Shown: in pieces, positions 32,245 through 40,765 of the stretch
Layout: each line of letters opens with the position of its first letter
Numbering within the stretch: the stretch's first letter is position 1
Source: Peristeroidobacter soli
GTDB lineage: Bacteria > Pseudomonadota > Gammaproteobacteria > Steroidobacterales > Steroidobacteraceae
Assembly: GCF_004138485.1 (NCBI RefSeq)
Contig: NZ_RYEV01000003.1
Location: 372,001 to 436,000, forward strand
DNA length: 64,000 bases
Reading direction: 5' to 3'
The notes under the pieces: generated by a model
Databases searched by the model: none
Told to the model about the DNA's origin: nothing
Seen by the model: the letters and a program-made list of their open reading frames with translations, nothing else
Position numbers and translations under genes: made by a program

Positions 32245-33099
32245 ATGATTCTTCGCGCCGCCCGGTTGATTGGGGTGTGGTGTCTGTTGTCGGGCTCGGT
32301 GTCGCTGGCCGACGGTTCCGCCGCCAGGCTGGAGTACGGCACTGAGAACAACATCGCCTACTACGACGCCGCGGCGTTGTCGCGGGCCGACCAATATCAG
32401 AAAGAGCAAGGCAAGCTCGATGTTTATTATCCGAAGGGGGCGAAGGGTTTCGCGACCGTCGTGTGGTTTCATGGCGGCGGTTTGACGGGTGGCAGTCGTT
32501 ACTTTCCCAACTTGAAGGATCAGGGCATCGCGTTGGTCGCGGCGAGTTATCGGCTGGCGCCGAAGGTGCAGCCGCCCGCCTATATCGAAGACGCCGCCGC
32601 CGCCGTCGCATGGACACTCAAGAACATCGGGCGTTACGGCGGTGATCCGGCCAAGGTGTTTGTGGCCGGGCATTCCGCCGGTGCGTATCTGGCGACGATG
32701 CTTGCGATGGATCCGAAATGGCTCGATGCGTATGAGCTATCGAACAAATCATTAGCTGGCGTCATCGCGGTCAGCGGCCAGATGACCACGCATTTCACCG
32801 TCAAACAACAGCGCGGCGACACCGGCCCGCCGTTGCGCCCGCTCATCGATGAATACGCGCCGCTGTATCACACAGCAAATGAGTTCCCGCCGATCTGCAT
32901 GATCGTCGGCGGCCGGGACATCGAGTTCAAGTCACGCGTGGAAGAGAACGAGTTGATGGCGGTGACCTTGCGCAATCTGGGTCACAAGAACGTGGAGTTC
33001 TACGAAATGGCCGGGCTGGACCACGGCACCGTGGCGCAGGGCGCGATGATTGTCGTGCGCGGATTCATCCAGCGGACTTTGAAGGCACAGACGAAGTAG
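32245..33099 (+). CDS. secreted alpha/beta hydrolase, esterase/lipase (HSL-like)
   Basis: From ATG 32245 (GAGGAGAG about 6 bases upstream) the product is 284 residues with a signal peptide (IGVWCLLSGSVSLADG). It has the oxyanion motif WFHGGGLTGGS, the nucleophile FVAGHSAGAYLA, an acid in GGRDIEFKS and a His in AGLDHGTVA, so the triad is complete. A start at 32197 overlapping the previous stop would add 16 residues before the signal peptide and is less likely. The protein is expected in the periplasm or outside, cutting short esters. Substrate unknown. Confidence 0.85.
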   Translation: MILRAARLIGVWCLLSGSVSLADGSAARLEYGTENNIAYYDAAALSRADQYQKEQGKLDVYYPKGAKGFATVVWFHGGGLTGGSRYFPNLKDQGIALVAASYRLAPKVQPPAYIEDAAAAVAWTLKNIGRYGGDPAKVFVAGHSAGAYLATMLAMDPKWLDAYELSNKSLAGVIAVSGQMTTHFTVKQQRGDTGPPLRPLIDEYAPLYHTANEFPPICMIVGGRDIEFKSRVEENELMAVTLRNLGHKNVEFYEMAGLDHGTVAQGAMIVVRGFIQRTLKAQTK

Positions 33100-33218
33100 C
33101 CACGGGTGGCGCGCCGGTCGTAGCGTTGACTACACATGTGCGACGGTCGCTAGGCGCATCGACGCGGCGCTTCGCGCGCGTCAGGTTTGCGTGTGCGCGC
33201 GGCCATACCGTCATATCG

Positions 33219-34121
33219 TCAAGTTCGCCGCTTGGCGTTCTCCAGCGCGTCGATGGTGCGCGGCCAATCATCCTTCAACAATCTCGACAGCGCCCGATCG
33301 GCGAGCAGCTTCCCGCCGGTCTGGCAACGCGGGCAATAGTTTGTCTCATTCTCCGCGTACCGAATGCGCTGAACCGCTGTGCCACACACAGGGCACGGCT
33401 CGCCGTATTTCCCATGCACGGCCATTTCCTTCCGAAACGCGGTGACCTTCTCTGGAAACCCGTGCGCAGCCTCCCCGCGCAGTCGCTCGATCCACTCATT
33501 CAGCACTGCTTGAACGGCGTCATATAACCGACTCCATTCATCCTCGTCGAGGTGCTTGGTCTGAAGCATGGGCGAAAGCCGGGCGCGATGCAGGATCTCA
33601 TCCGAATATGCGTTACCGATGCCGCTGAGAATGGTCGGGTCCGTGAGCGCCCGCTTGAGCGTGTGATTCCGTTCGCTCATGCGCTCACGAAACGCAGCGG
33701 GCGCTACCCCGAGAACCTCGAGCCCGCCGCGGTCGTGCTCTTCGAGTTGCGACTCGCCCGCGACCACATGCAGCGACGCGCGGCGTTTTGTCCCTGCTTC
33801 AGTCAAAGTCAGTACGCCGTTGTCGAAGTCGAGTTGAAGCAGAGGGGCGCGGATCTTGCCGCGATGGCCGGTTTCATACCAATGCAGCCGGCCCGCGATC
33901 ATGAGATGAATCACCAGCCACACATCGTTGTCGAAGCCGATGGCGATGCGCTTGCCGAGCCGGCGAAGCCGCGTAACGACGTGGCCTTCGCAGCATTGAG
34001 GGGAGGGCTCGGCGGTACGAAGCAGGAATGGATTCTTCAGCAGAATCCGCTCCAGCCGGTGCCCGACGATGCGGGTCTGGAGCGATTCAATATAGACGGC
34101 GACGTCAGGCAGTTCGGGCAT
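33219..34121 (-). CDS. Fpg/Nei-family DNA glycosylase
   Basis: This 300-residue protein begins MPELPDVAVY, with the N-terminal Pro that attacks damaged bases (after Met removal) and the catalytic Glu at residue 3. The middle has the helix-two-turn-helix segment ERNHTLKRALTDPTILSGIGNAY. The C-terminus has a zinc finger with CPVC and CPRC. Fpg and Nei proteins remove oxidised bases and cut the strand. The common PELPEVE opening is here PELPDVA, with Asp at residue 6 and Ala at residue 8. Fpg and Nei cannot be told apart with certainty here. Confidence 0.9.
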   Translation of the reverse strand: MPELPDVAVYIESLQTRIVGHRLERILLKNPFLLRTAEPSPQCCEGHVVTRLRRLGKRIAIGFDNDVWLVIHLMIAGRLHWYETGHRGKIRAPLLQLDFDNGVLTLTEAGTKRRASLHVVAGESQLEEHDRGGLEVLGVAPAAFRERMSERNHTLKRALTDPTILSGIGNAYSDEILHRARLSPMLQTKHLDEDEWSRLYDAVQAVLNEWIERLRGEAAHGFPEKVTAFRKEMAVHGKYGEPCPVCGTAVQRIRYAENETNYCPRCQTGGKLLADRALSRLLKDDWPRTIDALENAKRRT

Positions 34122-34145
34122 ACATGCCTAACGGCCGGGCCGGCA

Positions 34146-35339
34146 TCAGAGTTCGCGCAAGCCGGTCGTGATCGGCAGCTTCGCCGCGCGCAGGCTGGGC
34201 AGCAGCCCGCCGATGAAGCCGAGGATCAGCGCGTAGATCAGGCCTTGAACCAGCAGCGCCGGTGTCACAGTGAACGCGAACGTCAGCTGACTGAAGGTCG
34301 CGAAATTCATCGTCGATGCACGCACGCCGTTGAATGCGACGTACGACACGACCATCCCCACCACGCCGCCGACCAGGCCGATCAACAGCGCTTCCGCAAG
34401 CACCGACGTAATCACCGGCGCCGAGCCGAAGCCCAACGCGCGCAACGTTGCAATCTCACGAGTGCGCGACGAAACCGCCGAGTACATCGTGTTGAGTGCC
34501 GCGAAGATCGCGCCCAGGCCCATGAGGATGGCGATCGCGCTGCCGATCGTGCTCACCAGCGTCACCAGAATCTTCGACTGCTCCGCGTAATAAGCCTTCT
34601 CGCTGAACACGCGAATGTTCAAGCGAGGATCGGTCGACAGCTCATCCTTGAACGCCTGCATGGCGCTGGCGCTAGTGAGTTTCACACGCATCGATTGATA
34701 CGACGTGCCGCGGTTGTACGCGCCTTGCAGCACGGTCGCATCGGTCCAGATCTCCGACTCGGCCACACTGCCCCGATCCTCGAAGATGCCCGTGATCGTC
34801 CAGTTGGCATTGCCCAGGCGCAGCTGACTGCCGACCGTGAGGCCGGAGAACTGCATGCTCGCGCCTTTGCCGACCACCACTTCAAACTTGCCGGGCGTGA
34901 AGTTCGTGCCTTCGACCATCTTGAAGTGGCTACGCAGCTTCATTGCCTGCGGCCCCACGCCGCGCAAAGGAACATTCGCCGCCGTGCCCGTGCTCTTCAG
35001 CGGCACGTCGACCACGACGTACAGCTCGGGAGAAACGACCGGGCCCTGCTCGTCGCGCAGCGCCTGTTTGGAGTCGGCGATGATGCGTGTCTGTTCCTGC
35101 GTCAGGCCGCTGCCCATCTCGTCGGTGGCGCCATTACGCAGCACGATGGCGACTTGATCGGAGCCGGAGATTTCCAGCACCGCGCGGAAGCCTTCAGCGA
35201 TCGACAGCACGCCGATGAGTACGGTGACGACGCCGGCGATGCCGATGAGCGCCACGATGGACGAAGCCGCGCGCTGAGACATATTGCGCACGTTCATGCT
35301 GGTGATCGCGCCGATCTGAGTCAGAGAATTGTTGGACAT
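34146..35339 (-). CDS. ABC transporter permease, FtsX/MacB type (last gene of leftward operon)
   Basis: This 397-residue protein has an N-terminal membrane segment (about 30-50), a large periplasmic MacB-like domain, and three C-terminal segments (SAIAILMGLGAIFAALNTMY, VGGVVGMVVSYVAFNGV and LIYALILGFIGGLLPSLRAA). The segment RTREIATLRALGFG is the FtsX-family motif next to the second membrane segment. It is 19 bases after the other permease gene at 35359. With the ATPase and adaptor it forms an efflux or lipoprotein-release type ABC system. Substrate unknown. Confidence 0.9.
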   Translation of the reverse strand: MSNNSLTQIGAITSMNVRNMSQRAASSIVALIGIAGVVTVLIGVLSIAEGFRAVLEISGSDQVAIVLRNGATDEMGSGLTQEQTRIIADSKQALRDEQGPVVSPELYVVVDVPLKSTGTAANVPLRGVGPQAMKLRSHFKMVEGTNFTPGKFEVVVGKGASMQFSGLTVGSQLRLGNANWTITGIFEDRGSVAESEIWTDATVLQGAYNRGTSYQSMRVKLTSASAMQAFKDELSTDPRLNIRVFSEKAYYAEQSKILVTLVSTIGSAIAILMGLGAIFAALNTMYSAVSSRTREIATLRALGFGSAPVITSVLAEALLIGLVGGVVGMVVSYVAFNGVRASTMNFATFSQLTFAFTVTPALLVQGLIYALILGFIGGLLPSLRAAKLPITTGLREL

Positions 35340-35358
35340 GTCCGGATTCCTTCCTGGC

Positions 35359-36516
35359 TCAGCTCTTACGCAAGGCGTCGACGATCTTCAGTCGCGATGC
35401 CTGGGCGCACGGGATGGCCGCGGCCAGACCCCCGAGCAGCAGGATCAATACGACGCCGATGCCCCACGTCGCGCTCGGCATGCCGAGCACCGGGAAGAAC
35501 TGCGCGACCGCCGCGCCGATTCCTTTGCTCGCCAGCGCCGCCAGACCCAGCCCGATCAGCCCACCCAAGCCCGTGACCAGGATCGCTTCGGCGATGATCA
35601 GAAACGTCACGCCGGCGCCCGAGAAGCCCAAGGTCTTCATCACGCCGATCTCGTTGAAGCGCTCACGGATCGACTGGCCCATGGTGTTGGCGGTGACCAG
35701 CAGCATCGTGAAGAACACGGCGGCCGCCACGAAGGTGAGTAGCTTGCCGATGTTGCCCATCTGATTGGCGAAACCCTGGATGAAGGCCTTCTCCGTCGAG
35801 GTCTTGGTCTCGGTGGAGGAATTGCGGAACAGATCGTCGATGGCGCGCGCGATGTCGGCCGAGCGGTCCGGATCTTTCACTTTCACGACCACCCAACCGA
35901 TCATGTCGCGGATCTCGCGGCGTGATTCGTTGAGATAATCGTAATGGAAATACATGCTCTGGTTGTCGCCGTTGCTGGCCTGGTAGATGCCGGCGATCTT
36001 CATCGGCCAGACGTTGCCGCCGTCGTCCTTGCGAGTCCAGATATTGGAACGCAGGGGAATGGTGTCGCCCACTTTCCATTTGAAGCGTTCGGCCAGCAAC
36101 GGGCCGACGATCACGCCGGTGCGATCCTGCAGAAACGTCTGTTTCTCTTCCGGCGTCAGCTGGTATTCGCTGTACACCTCGAAGAACGTCGGCGCCTCGA
36201 CCGCGAAGGCCGCGATCTGATTCTTGTCTTCCTGGTAGATGCCGCCGAACCAGTCCTGCGACGTCGCGACCACGATACCGTCGACCCCTTTCACCCGATT
36301 CAGATAGGCGAGCGGCAGCGATTGCACGAAGGACGTCTTGTGCATCGTAATCAAACGGTCGATGCCGGCGAGCTCGGGGCTGCCGGTCATCGCGACACGC
36401 AGCGTCTGCATCAGGCCGAACAGCAGGAACGCGACGATGATGGAGGCCAGCGTGAGACTGGTGCGCAAACGCTTGCGTCCCAGGTTGGCCCAAAGCAGCG
36501 GGAGGTATTTGAGCAT
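35359..36516 (-). CDS. ABC transporter permease, FtsX/MacB type
   Basis: This 385-residue permease has the four-segment MacB layout: one N-terminal segment (SLTLASIIVAFLLFGLMQTL), a periplasmic domain, and three C-terminal segments. The motif SIRERFNEIGVMKTLGFSGA is the conserved loop of the FtsX family. It lies 4 bases after the ATPase gene and 19 before the second permease, in operon with both. The two permeases differ clearly in sequence, so the working transporter may be a heterodimer. Confidence 0.9.
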   Translation of the reverse strand: MLKYLPLLWANLGRKRLRTSLTLASIIVAFLLFGLMQTLRVAMTGSPELAGIDRLITMHKTSFVQSLPLAYLNRVKGVDGIVVATSQDWFGGIYQEDKNQIAAFAVEAPTFFEVYSEYQLTPEEKQTFLQDRTGVIVGPLLAERFKWKVGDTIPLRSNIWTRKDDGGNVWPMKIAGIYQASNGDNQSMYFHYDYLNESRREIRDMIGWVVVKVKDPDRSADIARAIDDLFRNSSTETKTSTEKAFIQGFANQMGNIGKLLTFVAAAVFFTMLLVTANTMGQSIRERFNEIGVMKTLGFSGAGVTFLIIAEAILVTGLGGLIGLGLAALASKGIGAAVAQFFPVLGMPSATWGIGVVLILLLGGLAAAIPCAQASRLKIVDALRKS

Positions 36517-36520
36517 GACG

Positions 36521-37213
36521 TCACGCCGCCGCTTCGCGGCCCAGCTGACCCTTGTTCAAATGCAGGACATGTTTGGCGCGCGCCGCCGCGTGCGGATCGT
36601 GCGTCACCATGATGATGGTCTTGCCCTGTTGCTGATTCAGAGCTTGCAACAGATCCAGGATTTCATCGCCCGACTTGCGGTCGAGGTCGCCGGTGGGCTC
36701 GTCGCACAACAGGAGCGTGGGATCGGAAACGATGGCGCGCGCGATGCCGACGCGCTGTTCCTGACCGCCCGACAGCTCGCGCGGCTTGTGCTGAGCGCGT
36801 TCGCTCAAACCGACCAGGCCCAGCGCCGCGTTGGCGCGTTTACGCCGTTCCGCCGCCGGCAGCTTGGTGAGCAACAACGGCAGCTCGACGTTCCGTTCCG
36901 CCGTCAGCACCGGCAACAAGTTATACATCTGGAACACGAAGCCGACGTGATTGGCGCGCCAGCGGCCCAGATCGCCATCGCTCATGGCATCCGTGCGGAT
37001 CCCGGCGATCTCGATGCTGCCCGCGGTCGGCCGGTCGATGCCGCCGATCAGATTCAGCAACGTGGACTTGCCGGAGCCCGACGGGCCCATCAGCGCCAGG
37101 AAATCGCCCTTGGGAATGTCCAGGTCGAGGGCGTGCAACACATGCACGGTCTCGGCGCCCCGCTTGTAATCCTTCGCTACGCCGCGCAGTCGAACCAGTG
37201 ATTCATCGGCCAT
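36521..37213 (-). CDS. ABC transporter ATP-binding protein, MacB/LolD type
   Basis: This 230-residue ATPase has Walker [14 protein letters not shown], signature LSGGQEQRVGIARAI and Walker B LLLCDEPTGDLDRKSG, all intact. The LDRKSG and HDPHAA segments are typical of the LolD/MacB ATPase group, which works with FtsX-type permeases. It lies 4 bases after the adaptor gene and 4 before the permease gene. Note that the signature has GGQEQR rather than the common GGQQQR. Confidence 0.94.
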   Translation of the reverse strand: MADESLVRLRGVAKDYKRGAETVHVLHALDLDIPKGDFLALMGPSGSGKSTLLNLIGGIDRPTAGSIEIAGIRTDAMSDGDLGRWRANHVGFVFQMYNLLPVLTAERNVELPLLLTKLPAAERRKRANAALGLVGLSERAQHKPRELSGGQEQRVGIARAIVSDPTLLLCDEPTGDLDRKSGDEILDLLQALNQQQGKTIIMVTHDPHAAARAKHVLHLNKGQLGREAAA

Positions 37214-37217
37214 GAGG

Positions 37218-38462
37218 TCACTCCCCTTTCTTTTTGACCGGGGCGCCCTCGGCGAGGCCGTCGACCGGTTTCGCTACAAGGACGTCGCCGGAGGCGATTC
37301 CCGACAATACCTCGGTCTGTCCGCTGCGTTCGCCACCGATCCGGACCGCGACCCGTTCCACCGACTTGTCGCGCACGCGCCAGACGAATGTCGTATCCCC
37401 TTCTTTCATAATGGCTTCCGTCGGCACCCGCACCGCTGGGTGAGAGGCTGCCCCCTCTGCCGGTTCGGCGGAACGGTTGTCGAGGAAGCTCACCTTTATG
37501 CCCATGTCCGTCAGGATGCGCGGGTCCAGATGATCGAATCCGATGCGCACGCGCACGGTCGCTTTCTGGCGATCGGCGGTCGGCACGATGTTGATGACGT
37601 GACAGGGGATGGTCCAATCCGGATACGCGTCCAGCACCGCTTCGGCTTTTTGTCCGGCCTTGACCCGATTGATGAAGGCCTCGTTCACATCGACCTCAAT
37701 CTCTCGCGAATCCATGTCAACGACTGTCGCGATTCCGGTGCGCGTGAAACCGCCGCCGGCGGAAATCGGTGAAATCATTTCACCGGGCTGCGCGTCCTTC
37801 GAGACCACCACGCCGTCGAACGGCGCGCGCACCAGCAAATCGTCCAGATCCTGATTGCGAACGCGCACGCTGCTCTGAGCAACCTTCACTTCGCTCTTCA
37901 AGGCTTCCAGGCGCGCCTGGAACGCCGAGAACTCGGCTTCCGCCGCATCGAGGGCCTGCTCGCTGACCAGCTTGTCGGCGCGCAGCTGTCGCGTGCGTCG
38001 CAAGTTACGTTCAGCTTCGACCAGGCGCACTTCGACTTCCTGCAGATTCTTGGTCGCGGCGTCGAGTTGGCGTTCGGCGAGATCGAGCTGCGGGCGCGTG
38101 GTCGTATCATCCAATCGCGCGAGCAACTGGCCTTCCTTGACCTCCATGCCTTCCTCGATCAGCACCTCGCGAACCTTGCCTGTGACTTTCGCCGACACGG
38201 TGGCCTGCCGACGCGCCACGACATAGCCCGAGGCATTCAGCACCGAGCCGCCAGCACTGCTGCCGCTCGCAGAGGCGACGGCGGTGACTGTTTCCACTTC
38301 GACGGCGTTGTCGCGGAGGAAGGCCCACGCTGCGGCCACTGCGGCTAGAACCAGTACAGCGACGATGAACCATTTATAGGCGCCACCCTGGCGGCTGTTA
38401 CGAGTGGGTTCCGGGCTGCGTTCGATGCGGAGGCTGTCGAGTGCGTTCTGGTCGAATGACAT
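37218..38462 (-). CDS. periplasmic adaptor (HlyD/MacA type), first gene of leftward ABC operon
   Basis: From ATG 38462 the product is 414 residues with one N-terminal membrane anchor (WFIVAVLVLAAVAAAWAFL). It has the biotinyl-lipoyl motif (LIEEGMEVKEGQLLARLDDT), a long coiled hairpin (residues about 115-190) and a second lipoyl half (APFDGVVVSKDAQPGEMISP). Upstream in-frame start 38516 adds 18 residues with no clear ribosome site. Such adaptors link an inner-membrane pump to an outer-membrane channel. No channel gene is in this operon, so it may share one elsewhere, possibly the one at 49880. Confidence 0.9.
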   Translation of the reverse strand: MSFDQNALDSLRIERSPEPTRNSRQGGAYKWFIVAVLVLAAVAAAWAFLRDNAVEVETVTAVASASGSSAGGSVLNASGYVVARRQATVSAKVTGKVREVLIEEGMEVKEGQLLARLDDTTTRPQLDLAERQLDAATKNLQEVEVRLVEAERNLRRTRQLRADKLVSEQALDAAEAEFSAFQARLEALKSEVKVAQSSVRVRNQDLDDLLVRAPFDGVVVSKDAQPGEMISPISAGGGFTRTGIATVVDMDSREIEVDVNEAFINRVKAGQKAEAVLDAYPDWTIPCHVINIVPTADRQKATVRVRIGFDHLDPRILTDMGIKVSFLDNRSAEPAEGAASHPAVRVPTEAIMKEGDTTFVWRVRDKSVERVAVRIGGERSGQTEVLSGIASGDVLVAKPVDGLAEGAPVKKKGE

Positions 38463-38686
38463 GGAAGCCTTCAGTCCTTTAGCAACCGCGTGCGTAGCGA
38501 ACGACGGCGCGGTCATTGATATAGAAAGCGCCTGGCCAGTGGCCGGGGCGCACGGATTCTAATCCCGCAAGCCCGGCGGAGGTAAGGCGCGTCGGTGAAA
38601 AGCCGCGCAACACCGGTGAGTTGGGCCGATAATCCCTCGGTGACTTCGACATTTGCGCTACCCGCCGGGCAGGACACCGCCACCCC

Positions 38687-39829
38687 ATGAAACGCCGCAC
38701 CTTATATATAGCGGGTGGAGTCGTGCTGGTGGCGCTCGCGATCGGCGTGCTGATCACTCGTCCCGATCCCATCGCGGTGGAAACGGCAACGGTGAGCCGC
38801 GGGCCGGTCGCTGAAACAGTGACCAATACACGAGCCGGCACCATCAAGGCCTGTCAACGCGCCCGGCTCGCGCCGCCCTCGGGTGGGCAGATCGCCAGAT
38901 TGCCGGTGAAGAAAGGCGATCGCGTGCAGCCCGGACAAGTGCTGCTCGAACTATGGAACGATGACATTCGCGCCTCGCTCAGCCTGGCCGAACGTGATGC
39001 CGTGGCCGCGCATGCTCGCGCCGAAGAGGCTTGTGTCGCCGCTACCGTCGCTCAGCGCGAGTCGGATCGCCTCTCGAAGTTGCTGACACAGAATCTGATT
39101 GCTATCGACACGGCCGATAAAGCCAAAGGCGACGCCGATAGCCGGGCCGCGGCGTGTCGCGCGACCACTCAAAATATCAAAGTGGCCGAGGCGCGCGTCG
39201 AACAGGCGAAGGCGTCGATGGAACGTACGCTGTTACGAGCCCCGTTCGCGGGCATCGTGGCTGAGATCAATGGCGAGTTGGGTGAGTTTGTCACGCCGTC
39301 CCCCGTCGGCATTCCGACCCCGCCGGCCGTCGATGTGGTTGACACCAGTTGTATCTATGTAACGGCGCCCATCGATGAAGTCGACGCGCCGCGCATTCGT
39401 GAGGGCATGCCGGCGCGAGTGTCGCTCGATGCGTTCCGGGATCGAACGTTTGCTGCTCGCGTGCGGCGAGTGGCGCCTTATGTGCTGGATGTGGAGAAGC
39501 AGGCGCGCACGGTGGAAATCGAGGCCGAGCTGCAAGATATCCAAGCGGTGACCCTGCTGCCGGGGTATAGCGCCGACGTGGAAGTGATTCTGCAGGAGCG
39601 GTTGGACACGCTGCGAATTCCCACGCGAGCGCTGATCGACGGCAAGCGTGTGTATGTCTATGACGCGGCGGATGGGCGCGTTCACGTCAAGGAGGTGCAG
39701 ACGGGGCTGCGAAATTGGGAATACGTTGAGGTCACTGGCGGGCTGTCGGAAGGCGAGCTGGTGGTGACGACGGTCGATCGCGAAGGTGTCGTCGACGGCG
39801 CGCGGGCGAAGCAGGCCGCCAGGCCATGA
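38687..39829 (+). CDS. periplasmic adaptor (HlyD/MacA type), first gene of rightward ABC operon
   Basis: This 380-residue adaptor has an N-terminal membrane anchor (YIAGGVVLVALAIGVLI), a lipoyl half (IARLPVKKGDRVQPGQVLLE), a coiled hairpin rich in Ala, Glu and Arg (about 95-180), the second lipoyl half (RAPFAGIVAEINGELGEFV) and a beta-barrel domain. Two Cys in the hairpin region (EEACVAATV, AAACRATT) are unusual for this family. It overlaps the ATPase gene by 4 bases. It shares gene order with the leftward operon but is not a close copy of that adaptor. Confidence 0.9.
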   Translation: MKRRTLYIAGGVVLVALAIGVLITRPDPIAVETATVSRGPVAETVTNTRAGTIKACQRARLAPPSGGQIARLPVKKGDRVQPGQVLLELWNDDIRASLSLAERDAVAAHARAEEACVAATVAQRESDRLSKLLTQNLIAIDTADKAKGDADSRAAACRATTQNIKVAEARVEQAKASMERTLLRAPFAGIVAEINGELGEFVTPSPVGIPTPPAVDVVDTSCIYVTAPIDEVDAPRIREGMPARVSLDAFRDRTFAARVRRVAPYVLDVEKQARTVEIEAELQDIQAVTLLPGYSADVEVILQERLDTLRIPTRALIDGKRVYVYDAADGRVHVKEVQTGLRNWEYVEVTGGLSEGELVVTTVDREGVVDGARAKQAARP

Positions 39830-40497
39830 TCGATCTGCGCAACATCTGCCGTCATTTCCAGATGGGCGATCAGCAGGTGCGTGCGCTCGACGATGTCAAT
39901 GTGCATATCGAGACCGGCGAATATGTTTCCATCATGGGGCCGTCGGGGTCGGGGAAGTCCACGCTGTTGAATGTGCTTGGGCTGCTGGACCGGCCGACCG
40001 CGGGCACTTATTTATTGGATGGGCGGGAGACCACGTCGCTGGACGATGAGGAACTGGCTCATACCAGGGCAGGCAAGATCGGATTCATCTTTCAATCGTT
40101 TCATCTGATCCCGAGGCTGACGGCGTTCGAGAATGTTGAATTGCCGTTGGTGATCGCCGGCGTGGCGCCGGAAGAGCGCCGTCCGCGGGTGCAGCAGCTG
40201 CTGGCGAGTTTGAGTTTGGAGAGTCGGTCGAAGCATCGGCCGAATGAGTTGTCGGGCGGGCAGCGGCAACGAGTTGCCATTGCGCGGGCGATGGTGATGC
40301 AACCGGCGGTGTTGCTCGCCGATGAGCCGACCGGGAATCTGGATCATGTTTCCGGGGCCGAGGTGCTGGCCGCGATTGAGGGATTGAACGCGAAAGGAAT
40401 CACGTTGCTGGTGGTTACGCATGACGCCGAGGTGGCTCAGCGGGCTCGGCGACATATCAGGATGAGAGATGGGAGGGTGGTGGAGGATGCGCCGTGA
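39826..40497 (+). CDS. ABC transporter ATP-binding protein, MacB/LolD type
   Basis: This 223-residue ATPase starts within the stop of the adaptor gene (ATGA). It has Walker [16 protein letters not shown], signature [15 protein letters not shown] and Walker [35 protein letters not shown] is typical of LolD/MacB ATPases. It is followed not by a permease at once, as usual, but by 268 bases that hold a long inverted repeat. The permeases then begin at 40766. Confidence 0.94.
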   Translation: MIDLRNICRHFQMGDQQVRALDDVNVHIETGEYVSIMGPSGSGKSTLLNVLGLLDRPTAGTYLLDGRETTSLDDEELAHTRAGKIGFIFQSFHLIPRLTAFENVELPLVIAGVAPEERRPRVQQLLASLSLESRSKHRPNELSGGQRQRVAIARAMVMQPAVLLADEPTGNLDHVSGAEVLAAIEGLNAKGITLLVVTHDAEVAQRARRHIRMRDGRVVEDAP

Positions 40498-40522
40498 TTA
40501 AGAAGCGTCGGTGGTTCGCACC

Positions 40523-40664
40523 GCCCGAGGTGACCTCTCTCCTCCCGGCACCGCGCTCGCCCGTCGCGCATTGCGCTCCGAGGCGCACGTCCCTGATGTG
40601 CGCTGATACGAAAACACGTCCCTGTATTTCGAATCTGCCGGGAGAAGAGAGGTCACCTCGGGCG
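40523..40664. repeat. 29-bp near-perfect inverted repeat element between ATPase and permease genes
   Basis: Left arm 40523-40551 (CGCCCGAGGTGACCTCTCTC...) matches the reverse complement of right arm 40636-40664 at 28 of 29 bases, with an 84-base centre. The centre holds a small hairpin (GCGCAC / GTGCGC) and two copies of ACGTCCCTG. Open frames cross it but give Arg/Pro-rich, non-homologous peptides. It could be a non-autonomous insertion or a regulatory RNA fold within the operon. Confidence 0.75.
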
Positions 40665-40765
40665 ACGCCGACGCGTACGACTGGCTTTTCGGCGTCGAAG
40701 AGCCGGATGGTTTTTCTTCCTTGCTACACCTGCGGGTGGCGGCGTTTCGGCGGAAACGTTGAGTC

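Noticed and set aside
33552-35576. Plus-strand 674-codon open frame across the glycosylase and permease genes
   Set aside because: It runs antisense through two well-supported genes and their gap, with no motif of its own.
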